Assembly: GCA_036507955.1 (NCBI GenBank)
Contig: DATCIH010000111.1
Coordinates: forward strand, 1 to 17,857
Direction of reading: 5' to 3'
Length of the DNA: 17,857 bases
Origin: DATCIH01 sp036507955
GTDB lineage: Bacteria > Bacillota > Clostridia > Clostridiales > Clostridiaceae
Made by a program: the position numbers and the translations under genes. Within the stretch, counting starts at the first letter, position 1. Every line of letters starts with the position of its first letter. Under the pieces are notes generated by a model, which saw only the letters and a list, made by a program, of their open reading frames with translations, was not told the DNA's origin and did not search any database. Shown in pieces: positions 1 through 7,788 of the stretch.

Positions 1-66
1 TAGAGGTAGTTTGTAAGACATTATATAACGAATGTCAATGAACCGGTCGGCCGGGGGTTCGAATCC
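1..66 (+). repeat. att-like repeat, copy 1 (tRNA 3'-end-like core, truncated)
   Basis: This stretch aligns without gaps to 4261-4326, with a scatter of mismatches in the first 30 bases and near identity from about position 32. The last part has the look of a tRNA T-arm (GGGGG stem, TTCGAAT loop, CC). Unlike the copies at 4300 and 14873, it stops after gaatcc and continues into an IS3 transposase remnant, with no acceptor strand, CCA or terminator. I read it as the right boundary of an upstream integrated element, later truncated on its right side. The tRNA type is unclear. An Arg-like anticodon loop (CTACGAA) sits at copy 3, but a long-variable-arm tRNA cannot be excluded. Confidence 0.7.
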
Positions 67-241
67 TTACAGTCATAGTAAGTAACAAGGTTCACTTCTT
101 CCTTCTTTAGTGAAGCATGAAAAGACTCGATACCAGCATTATCATAGGACAACCTTTTCCACTAAAAGAGTGGGCTATTATTTTTGTACTTGATATATAT
201 TCTTTAAAATCTTGGCTTGTGTATTGGCATCCAAGATCATG
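67..241 (-). pseudogene. IS3-family transposase (OrfB) remnant
   Basis: Read on the minus strand, this gives HDLGCQYTSQDFKEYISSTK, then SFSGKGC, a frameshift, then YDNAGIESFHASLKKEEVNL. This is the C-terminal part of the DDE integrase core typical of IS3/IS150-family OrfB: the second catalytic Asp region with GCQYTS, and the catalytic Glu in the IESFHASLKKE motif. The frameshift lies near plus position 155-160. The reading runs straight into the att core at 66, so the 3' end of the transposase was cut at that junction. No inverted repeats of the IS were found. The remnant is inactive. Confidence 0.75.
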
Positions 242-412
242 ATAATTTTTTTAGGATTGATATATAATTAAAAGTATTAGTATAGAGGATTGAAAATATA
301 ATGTTTAGGAATGGTTTATTTTATGTATTTATTGATATGCGTTCCAATAAATGTATAATGTATATATATTGTTAATTTATCTTTCATTAAATTAGGACGT
401 TAGAAACAGAGT
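242..412. other. Gene-free AT-rich stretch
   Basis: This lies between the IS3 remnant and the first recognisable residues of the next decayed gene. It is very AT-rich, with tandem ta-rich runs near 350-370 that could contain a promoter, but I see no convincing -35/-10 pair, RNA gene or open frame. Confidence 0.4.
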
Positions 413-1076
413 ATGCAAACAAAGGTTACTCTTTTACCCTTACTAAGTCCATATAGTTTGTCAAGACAAGCAAAGGCAGCTATTAAATGATCTAAAGAGC
501 TTAAGTAAGTGCTGCCGTGATTCTCATGTACAAGGTTATAATTTAATATATAGGGGCGAGGCTAATAGATACTAATACTGGGAAACGAGAGTACATATTA
601 GAAATGCTAAATAAAGAATATACAATTCCAGAGAAGTATTGGGCCTGTGTAAAATAGGCTATTAAAAAGGCTGCTACAAGGATAACCTTCAAGATTCTAC
701 GATTGATAATATGATAAGCAAACTTCAAAGTCTAGCATCAAGTATTAGTGCTATTATGGAATGAACTACAAGCCAATTCAGAGATAAATTTGCAGAGTGG
801 CTGGCTTGCATTGAATATAATGGATTAAAAAATAAGGGAAGTATTCTCTTATCAATAGTTAATCCAGATACAATATCCAAAGCTGATTTACTCCATATTA
901 TACAACTACCTAATGGCCTTTTCAAAGCGGTGAGCGGGCCTAATATTAAATATGGTGAGGATGGATACCTGTTACACCAATGGGAGAAGATTGTTAAAGA
1001 GAGATCTGATATTCCCATGCTTGATATTCAAGGAACGCTTACAACAGATGAAGGTATTATAATTAACATATTTTAG
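413..1076 (+). pseudogene. Decayed gene of unknown function upstream of the paralog pair
   Basis: Protein-like sequence appears in successive frames interrupted by stops and shifts. It begins with ATG 413 (MQTKVTLLPLLSPYSLSRQA, stop at 488), continues with a frame carrying GKREYILEMLNKEYTIPEKY (stop at 655), and then a frame with a TGA at 762. From there 103 codons run openly (SQFRDKFAEWLACIEYNG through LTTDEGIIINIF) to TAG 1074. That stop overlaps the AGGGGG ribosome binding site of the next gene, which begins 11 bp later, so the gene was probably in one operon with the two genes that follow. I do not recognise the family. An alternative is that only the last segment is still translated, but it has no good start codon or RBS. 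Confidence 0.55.
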
Positions 1077-1087
1077 GGGGTTAACAA

Positions 1088-2296
1088 ATGGGGCTAATGA
1101 AATTTTTTAACACTGCCACCAGTTTATTTGATTACAACGTGTGGTTTACTGATTCTACGGTTACTGTTAATATAAATATTAAAAGCGCTAAAGTTTCTGA
1201 CAAAACTTTAATAAAGTTCTGGGCATTTTATTACTCCAAAATCATGTTTAATTTCAAGGAAACACCTCAACTACAATCAAATTTACTAACAATTTTCAAA
1301 CTAATTGATGTAAATTATGCCGAAGATAATCCAGACTGTTTTAAAGCCACAGGACTTGATAATTATTATACATACACTAAAGTAAACGGAAACTATGAAT
1401 TGAAATGTAATGGGGAATTTTTTTATATAGATAATTGTGAGGGTCTAAATACTAATTTCCCATTAGATATAAATACACTTCAAGTTGTAACTTCAGCTGT
1501 AGCTATTTTCCAATATGTAAACGATAGATTATCAAAAAATGACGAATCCATGATGATACTATATAAAACATTATCGGTAATGAATGGGTTTTATATAGAA
1601 AACACTAGGTGGAGCAACGACTTAATTAATTTAGTTAGCCTTCCTCAAATAGCGTATAGTGAAGCGTTAGATTCAATAAATCATTATTCTTACATGTTTG
1701 CAAAAATAATTATTAAAAAATCAATTGAAGAAGGTTTATATCTTTACAATTATATTAATAGACCAGAAATTGAATCAATTGAGAGGAATAACTTTATAAA
1801 TAAAACTATTTTACCTGATATTGTTATAGCCCATGTTCATATATTAGATAGAGTTTGTTTTTTACACTTAAATTTAGAAGATAGAAATAAATTTATGGGA
1901 TTAGTGCTTATTAATGCTATTGAATTGCTACTAAATATAAATTCGGCAGATATGGATGATGAAGAAGATGCCGAAGAAAGAGAATTTTTAAAAAATCAAT
2001 TGATAGATTATTATTATATGAGAATCAAATTATACAGTGAGTTTAAAGAGATGCTTATCAAGAATTTAGAAGATCATGACGAACTTAGCCGTTCAGTATA
2101 TATGAGTATAGGAAAGAGAATTTATTCTTGTATCTGCGATGATGAACTCTTCGAAGATGAACTCAGTGAAGATGAACTTCGTAAAAAAACCTTTAACATA
2201 ATGATGTGTATGGCTATATTTATCAAAGGTGAAAATAAATTAAAATTATATTCTAATATTAAAAACCTTGAACACCTACTCGCCAAATCTCAATAA
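1088..2296 (+). CDS. Uncharacterised 402-aa protein, paralog 1
   Basis: I do not recognise the family. The start at ATG 1088 is supported by AGGGGG seven bases upstream. The protein is 402 aa and looks soluble, with no signal peptide or convincing membrane helix. It is rich in Asn, Ile, Tyr and acidic residues and probably mostly helical after residue 130. It is clearly homologous along its length to the next gene: shared MGL start, FWAFYYSKIMFNF near 46-58, GLDNYY near 94, and NTLQVVTSAVAIFQ near 129-142. Two acidic patches (DDEEDAEERE near 297 and a DEL[FSR]E-type repeat at about 352-365) are missing from the paralog. It probably belongs to one operon with its paralog and the decayed gene upstream. 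Its location between att repeats suggests island cargo. A defence, toxin or immunity role is possible but nothing in the sequence identifies one. Confidence 0.85.
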   Translation: MGLMKFFNTATSLFDYNVWFTDSTVTVNINIKSAKVSDKTLIKFWAFYYSKIMFNFKETPQLQSNLLTIFKLIDVNYAEDNPDCFKATGLDNYYTYTKVNGNYELKCNGEFFYIDNCEGLNTNFPLDINTLQVVTSAVAIFQYVNDRLSKNDESMMILYKTLSVMNGFYIENTRWSNDLINLVSLPQIAYSEALDSINHYSYMFAKIIIKKSIEEGLYLYNYINRPEIESIERNNFINKTILPDIVIAHVHILDRVCFLHLNLEDRNKFMGLVLINAIELLLNINSADMDDEEDAEEREFLKNQLIDYYYMRIKLYSEFKEMLIKNLEDHDELSRSVYMSIGKRIYSCICDDELFEDELSEDELRKKTFNIMMCMAIFIKGENKLKLYSNIKNLEHLLAKSQ

Positions 2297-2369
2297 AAGA
2301 TAGGGTAAATGACTTTTAAATATGTAATATTTAATTAGAATATGAATTTTAAATTTAAGGAGAATAGAC

Positions 2370-3533
2370 ATGGGTTTAATAAATTATTTTGATGGTTCGT
2401 TTAAGATGATTGAATATAGGGTATGTTTTACAGATAATGTTGTTGCGGTTGATTTATGTTATAAAAATTCTAATGTTACTGATAAATCCTTAATATTTTT
2501 TTGGGCATTTTATTATTCCAAAATTATGTTCAATTTTAGAAATGATCATGAACAACAAAAAAGATTTTTAGATATTTCCCTACTAATCGATAAGAACTAC
2601 GCAGAAGGGAATCCGGACATCTTTCAAGCCATTGGACTTGATAAGTATTATAGATATGCCAATACAAATGGGAACTATAGTTTGAAGTGCTATGGAGATT
2701 TCTTTTATAAAAAGAAAGGTGCAGGGCTAAACACTCATTTCCCATTTAACATCAATACACTTCAGGTTGTAACTTCAGCTGTAGCTATTTTCCAATCTAT
2801 AAAAGATAGAATAATATCTGATGATGAATCTGTAATGATGTTATATGCAACATTATCTACTTTGAATGCTTATTATAAAAAAGAAATTAATATAGGTAAC
2901 ACATTAATTAATTCAGTTACTTTACCCAAAGCAGCATATGATGCAGCCTTTGATCGCTTAACTTATTATGCTTATATGTTTTCAAAAACAATTGTAAAAA
3001 AATCTATAGATACAGCTTCATATCTATATGATTACTTTCATAAACAATCAATTGATCCTAAAGAAAAAGATATTCTAATAAACATGAAAATAGCACCTGA
3101 TATTGCTGTCGCATATATCAACTTTATAAATATATTTTGCGGTGAATGGATTGATACGGGAGAACATAGAAGCAAATTAGTAGGAATGGTTATTAATAAT
3201 AGTCATGAGCTACTTATGGACATAAATTTACCTTTTGCTAATTCCAGTGAAAGGAAATCTTCAAAAGAAGACCACATGAATTACGTGAATAGGCAGATTG
3301 AAATATACAATCAATGTCAAGAGATAGCAATTGAAGATTACAATGATATTGATGCACGAAAGAATTCGCTTGACTGGATTATTGGAGAAAAGATTTATTA
3401 TCTTATAGATTGTGATGCTAATTATCTTGATGTGGATAATGTCAAGCTTTGTATGAATACTTTCGATCTAGGAATGTATGAATTGGATATAGTTGGAAAT
3501 GTTGAAAGGCTAGGTAAATTGATAGAAAACTAA
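2370..3533 (+). CDS. Uncharacterised 387-aa protein, paralog 2
   Basis: This is homologous to the preceding gene and has no recognised family. ATG 2370 follows AAGGAG at suitable spacing, and the 73-bp gap from the previous stop contains no clear terminator, so cotranscription is likely. Matches to paralog 1 include FFWAFYYSKIMFNFR near residue 42-57, NYAEGNPD, GLDKYYRY, NGNYSLKCYGDFFY, the NTLQVVTSAVAIFQ block and MFSKTIVKKSID. The C-terminal third diverges: SSERKSSKEDH replaces the acidic patch of paralog 1. No membrane helix, signal peptide, nucleotide-binding loop or nuclease motif is apparent. The tandem arrangement suggests a duplicated gene whose products form a pair or have diverged in specificity. 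That is inference only. Confidence 0.85.
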   Translation: MGLINYFDGSFKMIEYRVCFTDNVVAVDLCYKNSNVTDKSLIFFWAFYYSKIMFNFRNDHEQQKRFLDISLLIDKNYAEGNPDIFQAIGLDKYYRYANTNGNYSLKCYGDFFYKKKGAGLNTHFPFNINTLQVVTSAVAIFQSIKDRIISDDESVMMLYATLSTLNAYYKKEINIGNTLINSVTLPKAAYDAAFDRLTYYAYMFSKTIVKKSIDTASYLYDYFHKQSIDPKEKDILINMKIAPDIAVAYINFINIFCGEWIDTGEHRSKLVGMVINNSHELLMDINLPFANSSERKSSKEDHMNYVNRQIEIYNQCQEIAIEDYNDIDARKNSLDWIIGEKIYYLIDCDANYLDVDNVKLCMNTFDLGMYELDIVGNVERLGKLIEN

Positions 3534-4165
3534 TTTAATAACTAATAAAAAGTAGAGGCTGAGAATTTACACAACGGGTTCTGCTTACTCAAAGTAGTTT
3601 AGATATGAGCTTAGAAATAAAATAATAAGCTTTTAATCACATAGTAAATAATTTACTATTAACCAGCTATACATAAGTTGATGCTCTTTATAAAATACTA
3701 CTACCGTACTACTACACCGATAATTTTCAATGAATATTGATGAGCTTAAATGAAACTAAAAGTCCTTAGAATGCTGATAGATAAAGGCTTATGCAGAACG
3801 ATGATATGTAGTGAAACATAGGTCGACAAACTTCGAATCTGGAGGCTGCAAGTTAGAAAGGTGATAGGTTGGATATCCGACAGTTGAAGAGTATTATAAT
3901 AAAGCTGATAGAAAATCTAAAGTAGTAATGAAATATTAAGTTATTGCATAAAAACAAGAGATATTACTAGTTTAGAGGATCTATTTTATTAAGGAAGGGT
4001 TATTATATTACGAAAATTTACAAGCAGGAAGAATGCAGTGGTTTAAATTAGTTAACGATTATCTCATATCTAATCAAAAACTACTACATGAACTAAAAAG
4101 GTAGCAAAGAATGAGATAATTAGGGACATTATAATATGTGGGTAATAAGTGAATTTACAACTAAT
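3534..4165 (+). pseudogene. Gene-poor stretch with decayed coding fragments
   Basis: No intact gene is visible here. Two stretches look like fossil protein code. One is a short frame beginning MKLKVLRMLIDKGLCRTMIC near 3750, whose MLIDKGL-type start resembles small XRE-type regulators. The other is an interrupted series near 3882-4104 containing VEEYYNKADRKSKVVMKY and then, from 3985 to the stop at 4102, 39 codons including EGLLYYENLQAGRMQWFKLV. Stops and shifts interrupt both. I cannot assign a family. The region separates the paralog pair from the second att copy, the place where an integrase or excisionase gene of element A would be expected, but no integrase motif is visible. Confidence 0.35.
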
Positions 4166-4204
4166 TATAACGCATTTATAACGCAATTCTAAAATAATAA
4201 CGTA
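4166..4204 (+). repeat. Three short direct repeats beside att copy 2
   Basis: The octamer ataacgca occurs at 4167 and 4178, with ataacgta at 4197, about 100 bp left of the tRNA-like core. Spacings are 11 and 19 bp. Short direct repeats at this distance from a core are what arm-type integrase binding sites look like, but an AT-rich background could produce them by chance. Confidence 0.35.
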
Positions 4205-4299
4205 TTTTAGTAATAGAATAAAGGAAAAACAAATTTGAAATATCGTTGATATATAAGGCTTAGAGAGGGCTTGTAAAACGTTATATAACCAATGTCAAT

Positions 4300-4340
4300 G
4301 AACCGGTCGGCCGGGGGTTCGAATCCCTTCTATCGCACCA
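4300..4340 (+). other. att-like tRNA 3'-end fragment, copy 2
   Basis: This resembles the 3' part of a tRNA: GGGGG stem, TTCGAAT T-loop, CCCTT, acceptor strand CTATCGC, discriminator A and CCA at 4338-4340. No matching 5' acceptor (GCGATAG expected) or D-arm lies upstream, so it is not a functional tRNA gene but the identity block left by integration at a tRNA 3' end. It is shared with 14873-14913, and the left two thirds with 30-66. The terminator hairpin follows immediately, as in the third copy. Confidence 0.8.
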
Positions 4341-4344
4341 CAAG

Positions 4345-4376
4345 AAACCCAGTAACCATTGAGGTTACTGGGTTTT
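4345..4376 (+). terminator. Rho-independent terminator after tRNA-like fragment (copy 2)
   Basis: AAACCCAGTAACC at 4345-4357 pairs perfectly with GGTTACTGGGTTT at 4363-4375 around the loop ATTGA, followed by T residues. This would have terminated the original tRNA transcript. The same stem at 14918 carries the reverse-complement loop. Confidence 0.85.
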
Positions 4377-4843
4377 ATATTTAATTTACAATTAGTAAAA
4401 AAGATGAAAATGGGCCTTATTTGGGCCTTGCTCTTGGAAAAAGATAAAAATAGATAAAATAAATTACGAGAAGATAAGGCAGGATATTGGTTGCTTTGAG
4501 GGTGTTTTTACGATTTTTAATTGGAAATTATTTTGTGGATTTTGATAGAAAAATGGAAGTTTTATTAGTTATAATTTTATAAAAAACAGGATGTGCAGCT
4601 TAGTAAATATGAAGCTTGTTAGTATCATGATGTTGAGAATGCGAATTATAAATCTAAAATATTACAAGTTAAATTGAAAAATATGGTAGAATATATATAA
4701 ATGATATTTAGGATTAGTAGGAAACTACGATATCTGAAGGATGTAAAACAAAACGATAATTATTAATTTATCGGATACAGTGCTGTAAGCATAATGTAAT
4801 TATAAAGCGTGAATCGCATCTCACAACTATATTTGATTTTGGG

Positions 4844-4856
4844 TTACCTAGGATTG
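4844..4856 (+). repeat. Direct repeat flanking the EEP gene, left copy
   Basis: TTACCTAGGATTG here recurs at 5822-5834, with partial similarity continuing to the right (ending in atttaa in both). The left copy also forms an inverted repeat, GGTTACC (4842-4848) with GGTAACC (4871-4877). The pair brackets the single gene at 4950-5753 and could be the scar of a small insertion. Confidence 0.5.
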
Positions 4857-4949
4857 AGACAATTTAATTTGGTAACCTACCTAGTAATGGATGTCACTTT
4901 GAAAAAAAAGGCTAAATTGCACATAATCTTGAAAGGAGAGGTTAGAAAA

Positions 4950-5753
4950 ATGTTAATAGGAACAATAAATTTACATGGAGGAATTATCTCTGAATTAAAC
5001 CTATTAAGGCTTCCCAAAATACTAAAGGACAAATATAAAAATGATTACGTAGAATACTTGAGAAAAGGAATTGTCAAGATGATAAACAATAAGGGATATG
5101 ATATTATAGCATGTCAAGAAATGCCTTATGAATATTTTTCGAAAATCCAAGATGAATTAGATATAATTGAATACAAAATATATCCAGAGATAGGCTATTT
5201 TAAATATGCGCAATGTATTTCTACATTCATAGTAAAAATTGATTTGAATTGTAAATCAATTGATTTAGAAAGCGGAAATGACTACAAAAATAAGTTTTCT
5301 AAAATCTTGGTGCGAGATGATATAGAGATTGTTAATGTTCATTCACCTAAAGAAAGAGATGTATGTGAACAAATAGTAAATAATCTTAATATAAATAATA
5401 AAATAATATTATTAGGAGATTTTAATGCAGCTAAAGAAAATCAGGTAATAGATTCTAGTAAAAGAGATGATAAAATTAATGTTGAGAACAAAAGGTTTAT
5501 TGAAGCAATCGAAATGACACCTGATGGAATCAAGAATTTTTATGAAATAGGTACTGATGATCAATACACTTACTTTACAACAAAGGTAAAAAATAAGATT
5601 GATCATGTATTTTTCTCAAAAGGTCTCTACAATTATTTAAATTCCGCTGAAGTGATTTTAAATAAAAATATAAATGTAAACTTCTCCGAAGATATTGAAA
5701 ATGGATTTACAGATCATAGCATGTTAGAATTTAACATCGATTTAGAGTATTAA
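4950..5753 (+). CDS. Endonuclease/exonuclease/phosphatase (DNase I-like) family protein
   Basis: The 267-aa product has the full set of motifs of the EEP superfamily, metal-dependent phosphodiesterases that cut nucleic acid or dephosphorylate phospholipids or sugars. Visible motifs are GTINLHGG with Asn7, metal-binding Glu57 in ACQE, His131 in NVHSP, GDFN with Asp157 and Asn159, KIDHVFF with Asp218-His219, and TDHS with Asp255-His256. All expected catalytic residues are present, so it should be active. There is no signal peptide, membrane segment or extra domain, so it is probably cytoplasmic. ATG 4950 is chosen because AAAGGAGAGG lies just upstream and the Asn motif starts there; the open frame extends back to a GTG at 4809, but that part is not protein-like. 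The gene stands alone, with over 700 bp of gene-free DNA downstream. Its substrate and any defence role are unknown. Confidence 0.85.
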   Translation: MLIGTINLHGGIISELNLLRLPKILKDKYKNDYVEYLRKGIVKMINNKGYDIIACQEMPYEYFSKIQDELDIIEYKIYPEIGYFKYAQCISTFIVKIDLNCKSIDLESGNDYKNKFSKILVRDDIEIVNVHSPKERDVCEQIVNNLNINNKIILLGDFNAAKENQVIDSSKRDDKINVENKRFIEAIEMTPDGIKNFYEIGTDDQYTYFTTKVKNKIDHVFFSKGLYNYLNSAEVILNKNINVNFSEDIENGFTDHSMLEFNIDLEY

Positions 5754-6476
5754 CAGCAGTGTACCCTGCCAAGATGATTGTAAATTGAGAATCATACCCC
5801 GTCACCGTAATTGGTTTCAGATTACCTAGGATTGGAATTATTTAACAAGACACGCTTTGTAGCATTATATACTATTTTGATTGCGCCTCAAATACCTTCA
5901 ACCTCAATTGTTAGCGAAAAAATAAATATCTATGGAGAATGCATAATTCTCAAAACAAATCTTGCATTTAAGTTTATAGTAAATCGAATATTTCTAATGT
6001 TTACTTTTATCAGTTAGTTTATCAATTATAGGATTTTTTAAAGTAAATATCATATGGTATTCAAAATTCATATCTGATTTTCTTATTGATACTTTGCTAA
6101 GTTGATAACATTGAGCAATCGCTTCCTTTTTACTTGAGCACGACTAATTCCAATTTATGTTGCTGTTTATTGTTAATTTATATGGCTAATATAATATAAG
6201 TTTAGATTCAGATCTGTCGTTTCTTGTTTATGCAATCATAATGGTTTGTTTTCTACACACCACAACTTTGAATGATGTTTTGCTAGGACAACCTAGCAGG
6301 ATAAAGCGATATTTGGTTATCTACATGAACTGTAAAAAAATAGATAAACACAGGTTCTTTGATGCTTAAATCTATTAAAGTCAATAAATAGTGATCTCCG
6401 TTATTGATTGAGTAATTGATATCGGACTTAATATATAGAGTTGGAAGAGTTAAATCGATGCATTGGGAGGGTATAG
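5754..6476. other. Gene-poor stretch with weak minus-strand coding traces and hairpins
   Basis: No intact gene is visible. On the minus strand, roughly 6125 to 5994 reads EAIAQCYQLSKVSIRKSDMN and then HMIFTLKNPIIDKLTDKSK before a stop, which looks like the end of a broken gene of unknown family. A perfect 7-bp hairpin, TGCTAGG-acaa-CCTAGCA, lies at 6281-6298, but it has no T-tract and is not a clear terminator. The sequence agtttagattcag at 6199-6211 recurs at 17673-17685. The promoter for the downstream cluster must lie at the right end of this stretch, but I could not place it with confidence. Confidence 0.4.
5822..5834 (+). repeat. Direct repeat flanking the EEP gene, right copy
   Basis: This is an exact match of TTACCTAGGATTG to 4844-4856, about 70 bp after the stop codon of the EEP gene, followed by a partly matching AT-rich tail. 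Confidence 0.5.
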
Positions 6477-6521
6477 ATGATTAGTGAAAAGATGGGAATG
6501 AATAATTATTACAATAGATAA
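6477..6521 (+). CDS. Possible 14-codon leader ORF (MISEKMGMNNYYNR)
   Basis: ATG 6477 has a strong GGGAGGG ribosome binding site five bases upstream and ends with TAA at 6519, one base before ATG 6523 and 13 bases before the preferred start of the next gene. This arrangement suits translational coupling or a regulatory leader peptide. The codons include no run of a single amino acid that would point to classical attenuation. It may also be fortuitous. Confidence 0.35.
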   Translation: MISEKMGMNNYYNR

Positions 6522-6534
6522 CATGGAGGAAGAA

Positions 6535-7704
6535 ATGGAACCGAATAAAGAGCATATTTTCAATAGGTTTGAAGACCGCAATAATACATGCATTGAAAAA
6601 AATATTTTGTTTAATGGCTATTCAGTTTCACTCGAAGAAGATTTTGATATTATTGAAGATACTAGGTATGTAGATGATTTACAGGGACGTAATTTCTTTT
6701 TAGAAGGAGTTGTTGAACAGCTAAAGCGGCTTGGTAAGAAGTATGAAGTTTCTGACACAGAAGGAATCTTAATAGAGGTCAAGAATCGTTTTATAGATAT
6801 ATTAGGTATTGAATGCCCTAAATCTGTGAAGAACTGGATAAAAACGGGTAATGTGAACAGAACGCGAAAGTACAGATACAACAACTATGATTTTTGTCTG
6901 GCCTTAGAGATGGATATTAATACCACTAGAGAATTTTTTCTGAAAAACTTTCTAATCAGTCCGTTTAATTATAAGGATAGTGTGGACGCAGTGTATTTTT
7001 ACTGCATGTGGCATAAAAAAGGAATTAAAACAATTAAAGCGATGATTGAAGAAGCTGATAAATTCCAAACGCTGAATAGTGACGTAACGCAGACCGAGGG
7101 AATTGGCCGAACAATCATAGATATTGATGGTGATAATGAGTTTATGGAGTACTTAAGAACTCATTGTTATGACGAAAAATTCCAATTCCAAACAGCTAGA
7201 GGTAAAATTATCAACCTTATAGAAGAAAACAAGCAACTGGCGGGAGTGAGTTCTAATAATGCATTATTAGACGAAATATATGGGTATAGAGGTCAGATCC
7301 AATATAAAGATACACATAAGGGTATTAGTAAAAGTAATTTACCCGCGTTGTTTACGGAATCATTTCCTAAACATGTGGAAATATCAAAAATTGTTAACGG
7401 CACTGAAGTGACATACGAAGTCTTACGTAAAGCGTTGGTCATCATGGAATTTTACAATTATTATCGTGCAAAGGAAAATAAGCCTGTGGATGGAGATAAG
7501 GAAAATCTAATGATAATGGGTGACTTAAGAGAATTTTATGATGAAGTCAATGGATCAATGGCTGAATGTGGCTTTGTTCAGTTGTATCTCAGACATCCAT
7601 TCGATTCACTTATACTTTTTTGTGCAAAAAGTGCATACCCAATAGTTACCTTTAAGAATTTGATTGATAAACAATATTTAGAAATGAATGATGACTTGTT
7701 ATGA
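6535..7704 (+). CDS. Uncharacterised 389-aa protein upstream of kinase-STAND gene
   Basis: No family is recognised with certainty. I prefer ATG 6535 because GGAGGAAGAA precedes it directly; ATG 6523, in the same frame, overlaps that ribosome binding site and would add four residues. The middle part (about residues 75-165, including KSVKNWIKTGNVNRTRKYRY, then LALEMDINTTREFFLKNF and ISPFNYKDSVDAVYFYC) resembles helical segments seen in clostridial proteins I associate with XRE-like HTH folds. That comparison is from memory and weak. The C-terminal half has no motif I can name. There is no membrane segment or signal peptide. It lies 84 bp before the kinase-STAND gene on the same strand. It could be a transcription regulator of the cluster (for instance acting on the 20-bp repeat), a substrate of the kinase, or an accessory factor. 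All three are inference. Confidence 0.8.
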   Translation: MEPNKEHIFNRFEDRNNTCIEKNILFNGYSVSLEEDFDIIEDTRYVDDLQGRNFFLEGVVEQLKRLGKKYEVSDTEGILIEVKNRFIDILGIECPKSVKNWIKTGNVNRTRKYRYNNYDFCLALEMDINTTREFFLKNFLISPFNYKDSVDAVYFYCMWHKKGIKTIKAMIEEADKFQTLNSDVTQTEGIGRTIIDIDGDNEFMEYLRTHCYDEKFQFQTARGKIINLIEENKQLAGVSSNNALLDEIYGYRGQIQYKDTHKGISKSNLPALFTESFPKHVEISKIVNGTEVTYEVLRKALVIMEFYNYYRAKENKPVDGDKENLMIMGDLREFYDEVNGSMAECGFVQLYLRHPFDSLILFCAKSAYPIVTFKNLIDKQYLEMNDDLL

Positions 7705-7724
7705 AGTGCTTCATTGGACATCGC

Positions 7725-7766
7725 TGGAATCCATTTTTATAAACTTTGATGGAAATAGTATATAAT
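7725..7766 (+). promoter_or_regulatory. Shared 20-bp element plus -10, upstream of kinase-STAND gene
   Basis: The sequence tggaatccatttttataaac at 7725-7744 is followed after 16 bases by TATAAT at 7761-7766. The identical 20-mer at 11446-11465 is followed after 16 bases by TAAGAT. Identical sequence and identical spacing to a -10-like hexamer suggest a promoter class with a non-standard -35 region, or an activator/repressor site abutting the -35. The ribosome binding site and ATG of the kinase-STAND gene follow within 25 bp. Confidence 0.65.
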
Positions 7767-7788
7767 CCTGTGAAAGGAGGGAATGATT

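Larger units (their letters stand above)
66..4326. mobile_element. Element A: att-bounded accessory module without integrase
   Basis: This is the segment between att copies 1 and 2. The equal left flanks of both copies (1-60 and 4261-4320) suggest that the same type of element end lies left of each core. Contents are an IS3 remnant, a decayed gene, the two paralogous unknown genes and fossil coding sequence. No integrase or relaxase is present, so it cannot move on its own. Boundaries are inferred from the repeats only. Confidence 0.5.
4300..4720 (+). repeat. About 400-bp direct repeat, left copy
   Basis: From the tRNA-like core onwards this segment matches 14873-15285 with scattered substitutions and small indels. 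Shared landmarks are the CCA and terminator, the doubled gggcctt (4412-4428), the gataaaaatagataaaat run with acgagaagataaggcagg, and attgaaaaatatggtagaat at the far end. Gene content after the repeat differs completely between copies, so the repeat is an end module of related integrative elements or a duplicated stretch of chromosome next to the tRNA. The doubled gggcctt could be an integrase arm site. No open reading frame is conserved in it. Confidence 0.8.

Noticed and set aside
725..1018. 97-codon open frame on the minus strand
   Set aside because: It is antisense to the decayed plus-strand gene, whose reading is more protein-like and in operon position with the next gene; no RBS.
4166..4204. 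CRISPR array or plasmid iterons
   Set aside because: Only three 8-bp repeats with unequal spacing and no adjacent Rep or Cas gene; an integrase arm site is a more economical reading.
4300..4340. Functional tRNA gene
   Set aside because: Only the variable region, T-arm and acceptor 3' strand with CCA are present. No GCGATAG acceptor strand, D-arm or paired anticodon stem lies upstream in any of the three copies.
4809..4949. N-terminal extension of the EEP protein from GTG 4809
   Set aside because: The extra 47 residues are not family-like, overlap the flanking repeat, and a strong AAAGGAGAGG lies right before ATG 4950.
5811..6017. 68-codon open frame on the plus strand
   Set aside because: No RBS, begins within the flanking repeat, and its composition looks like random AT-rich translation.
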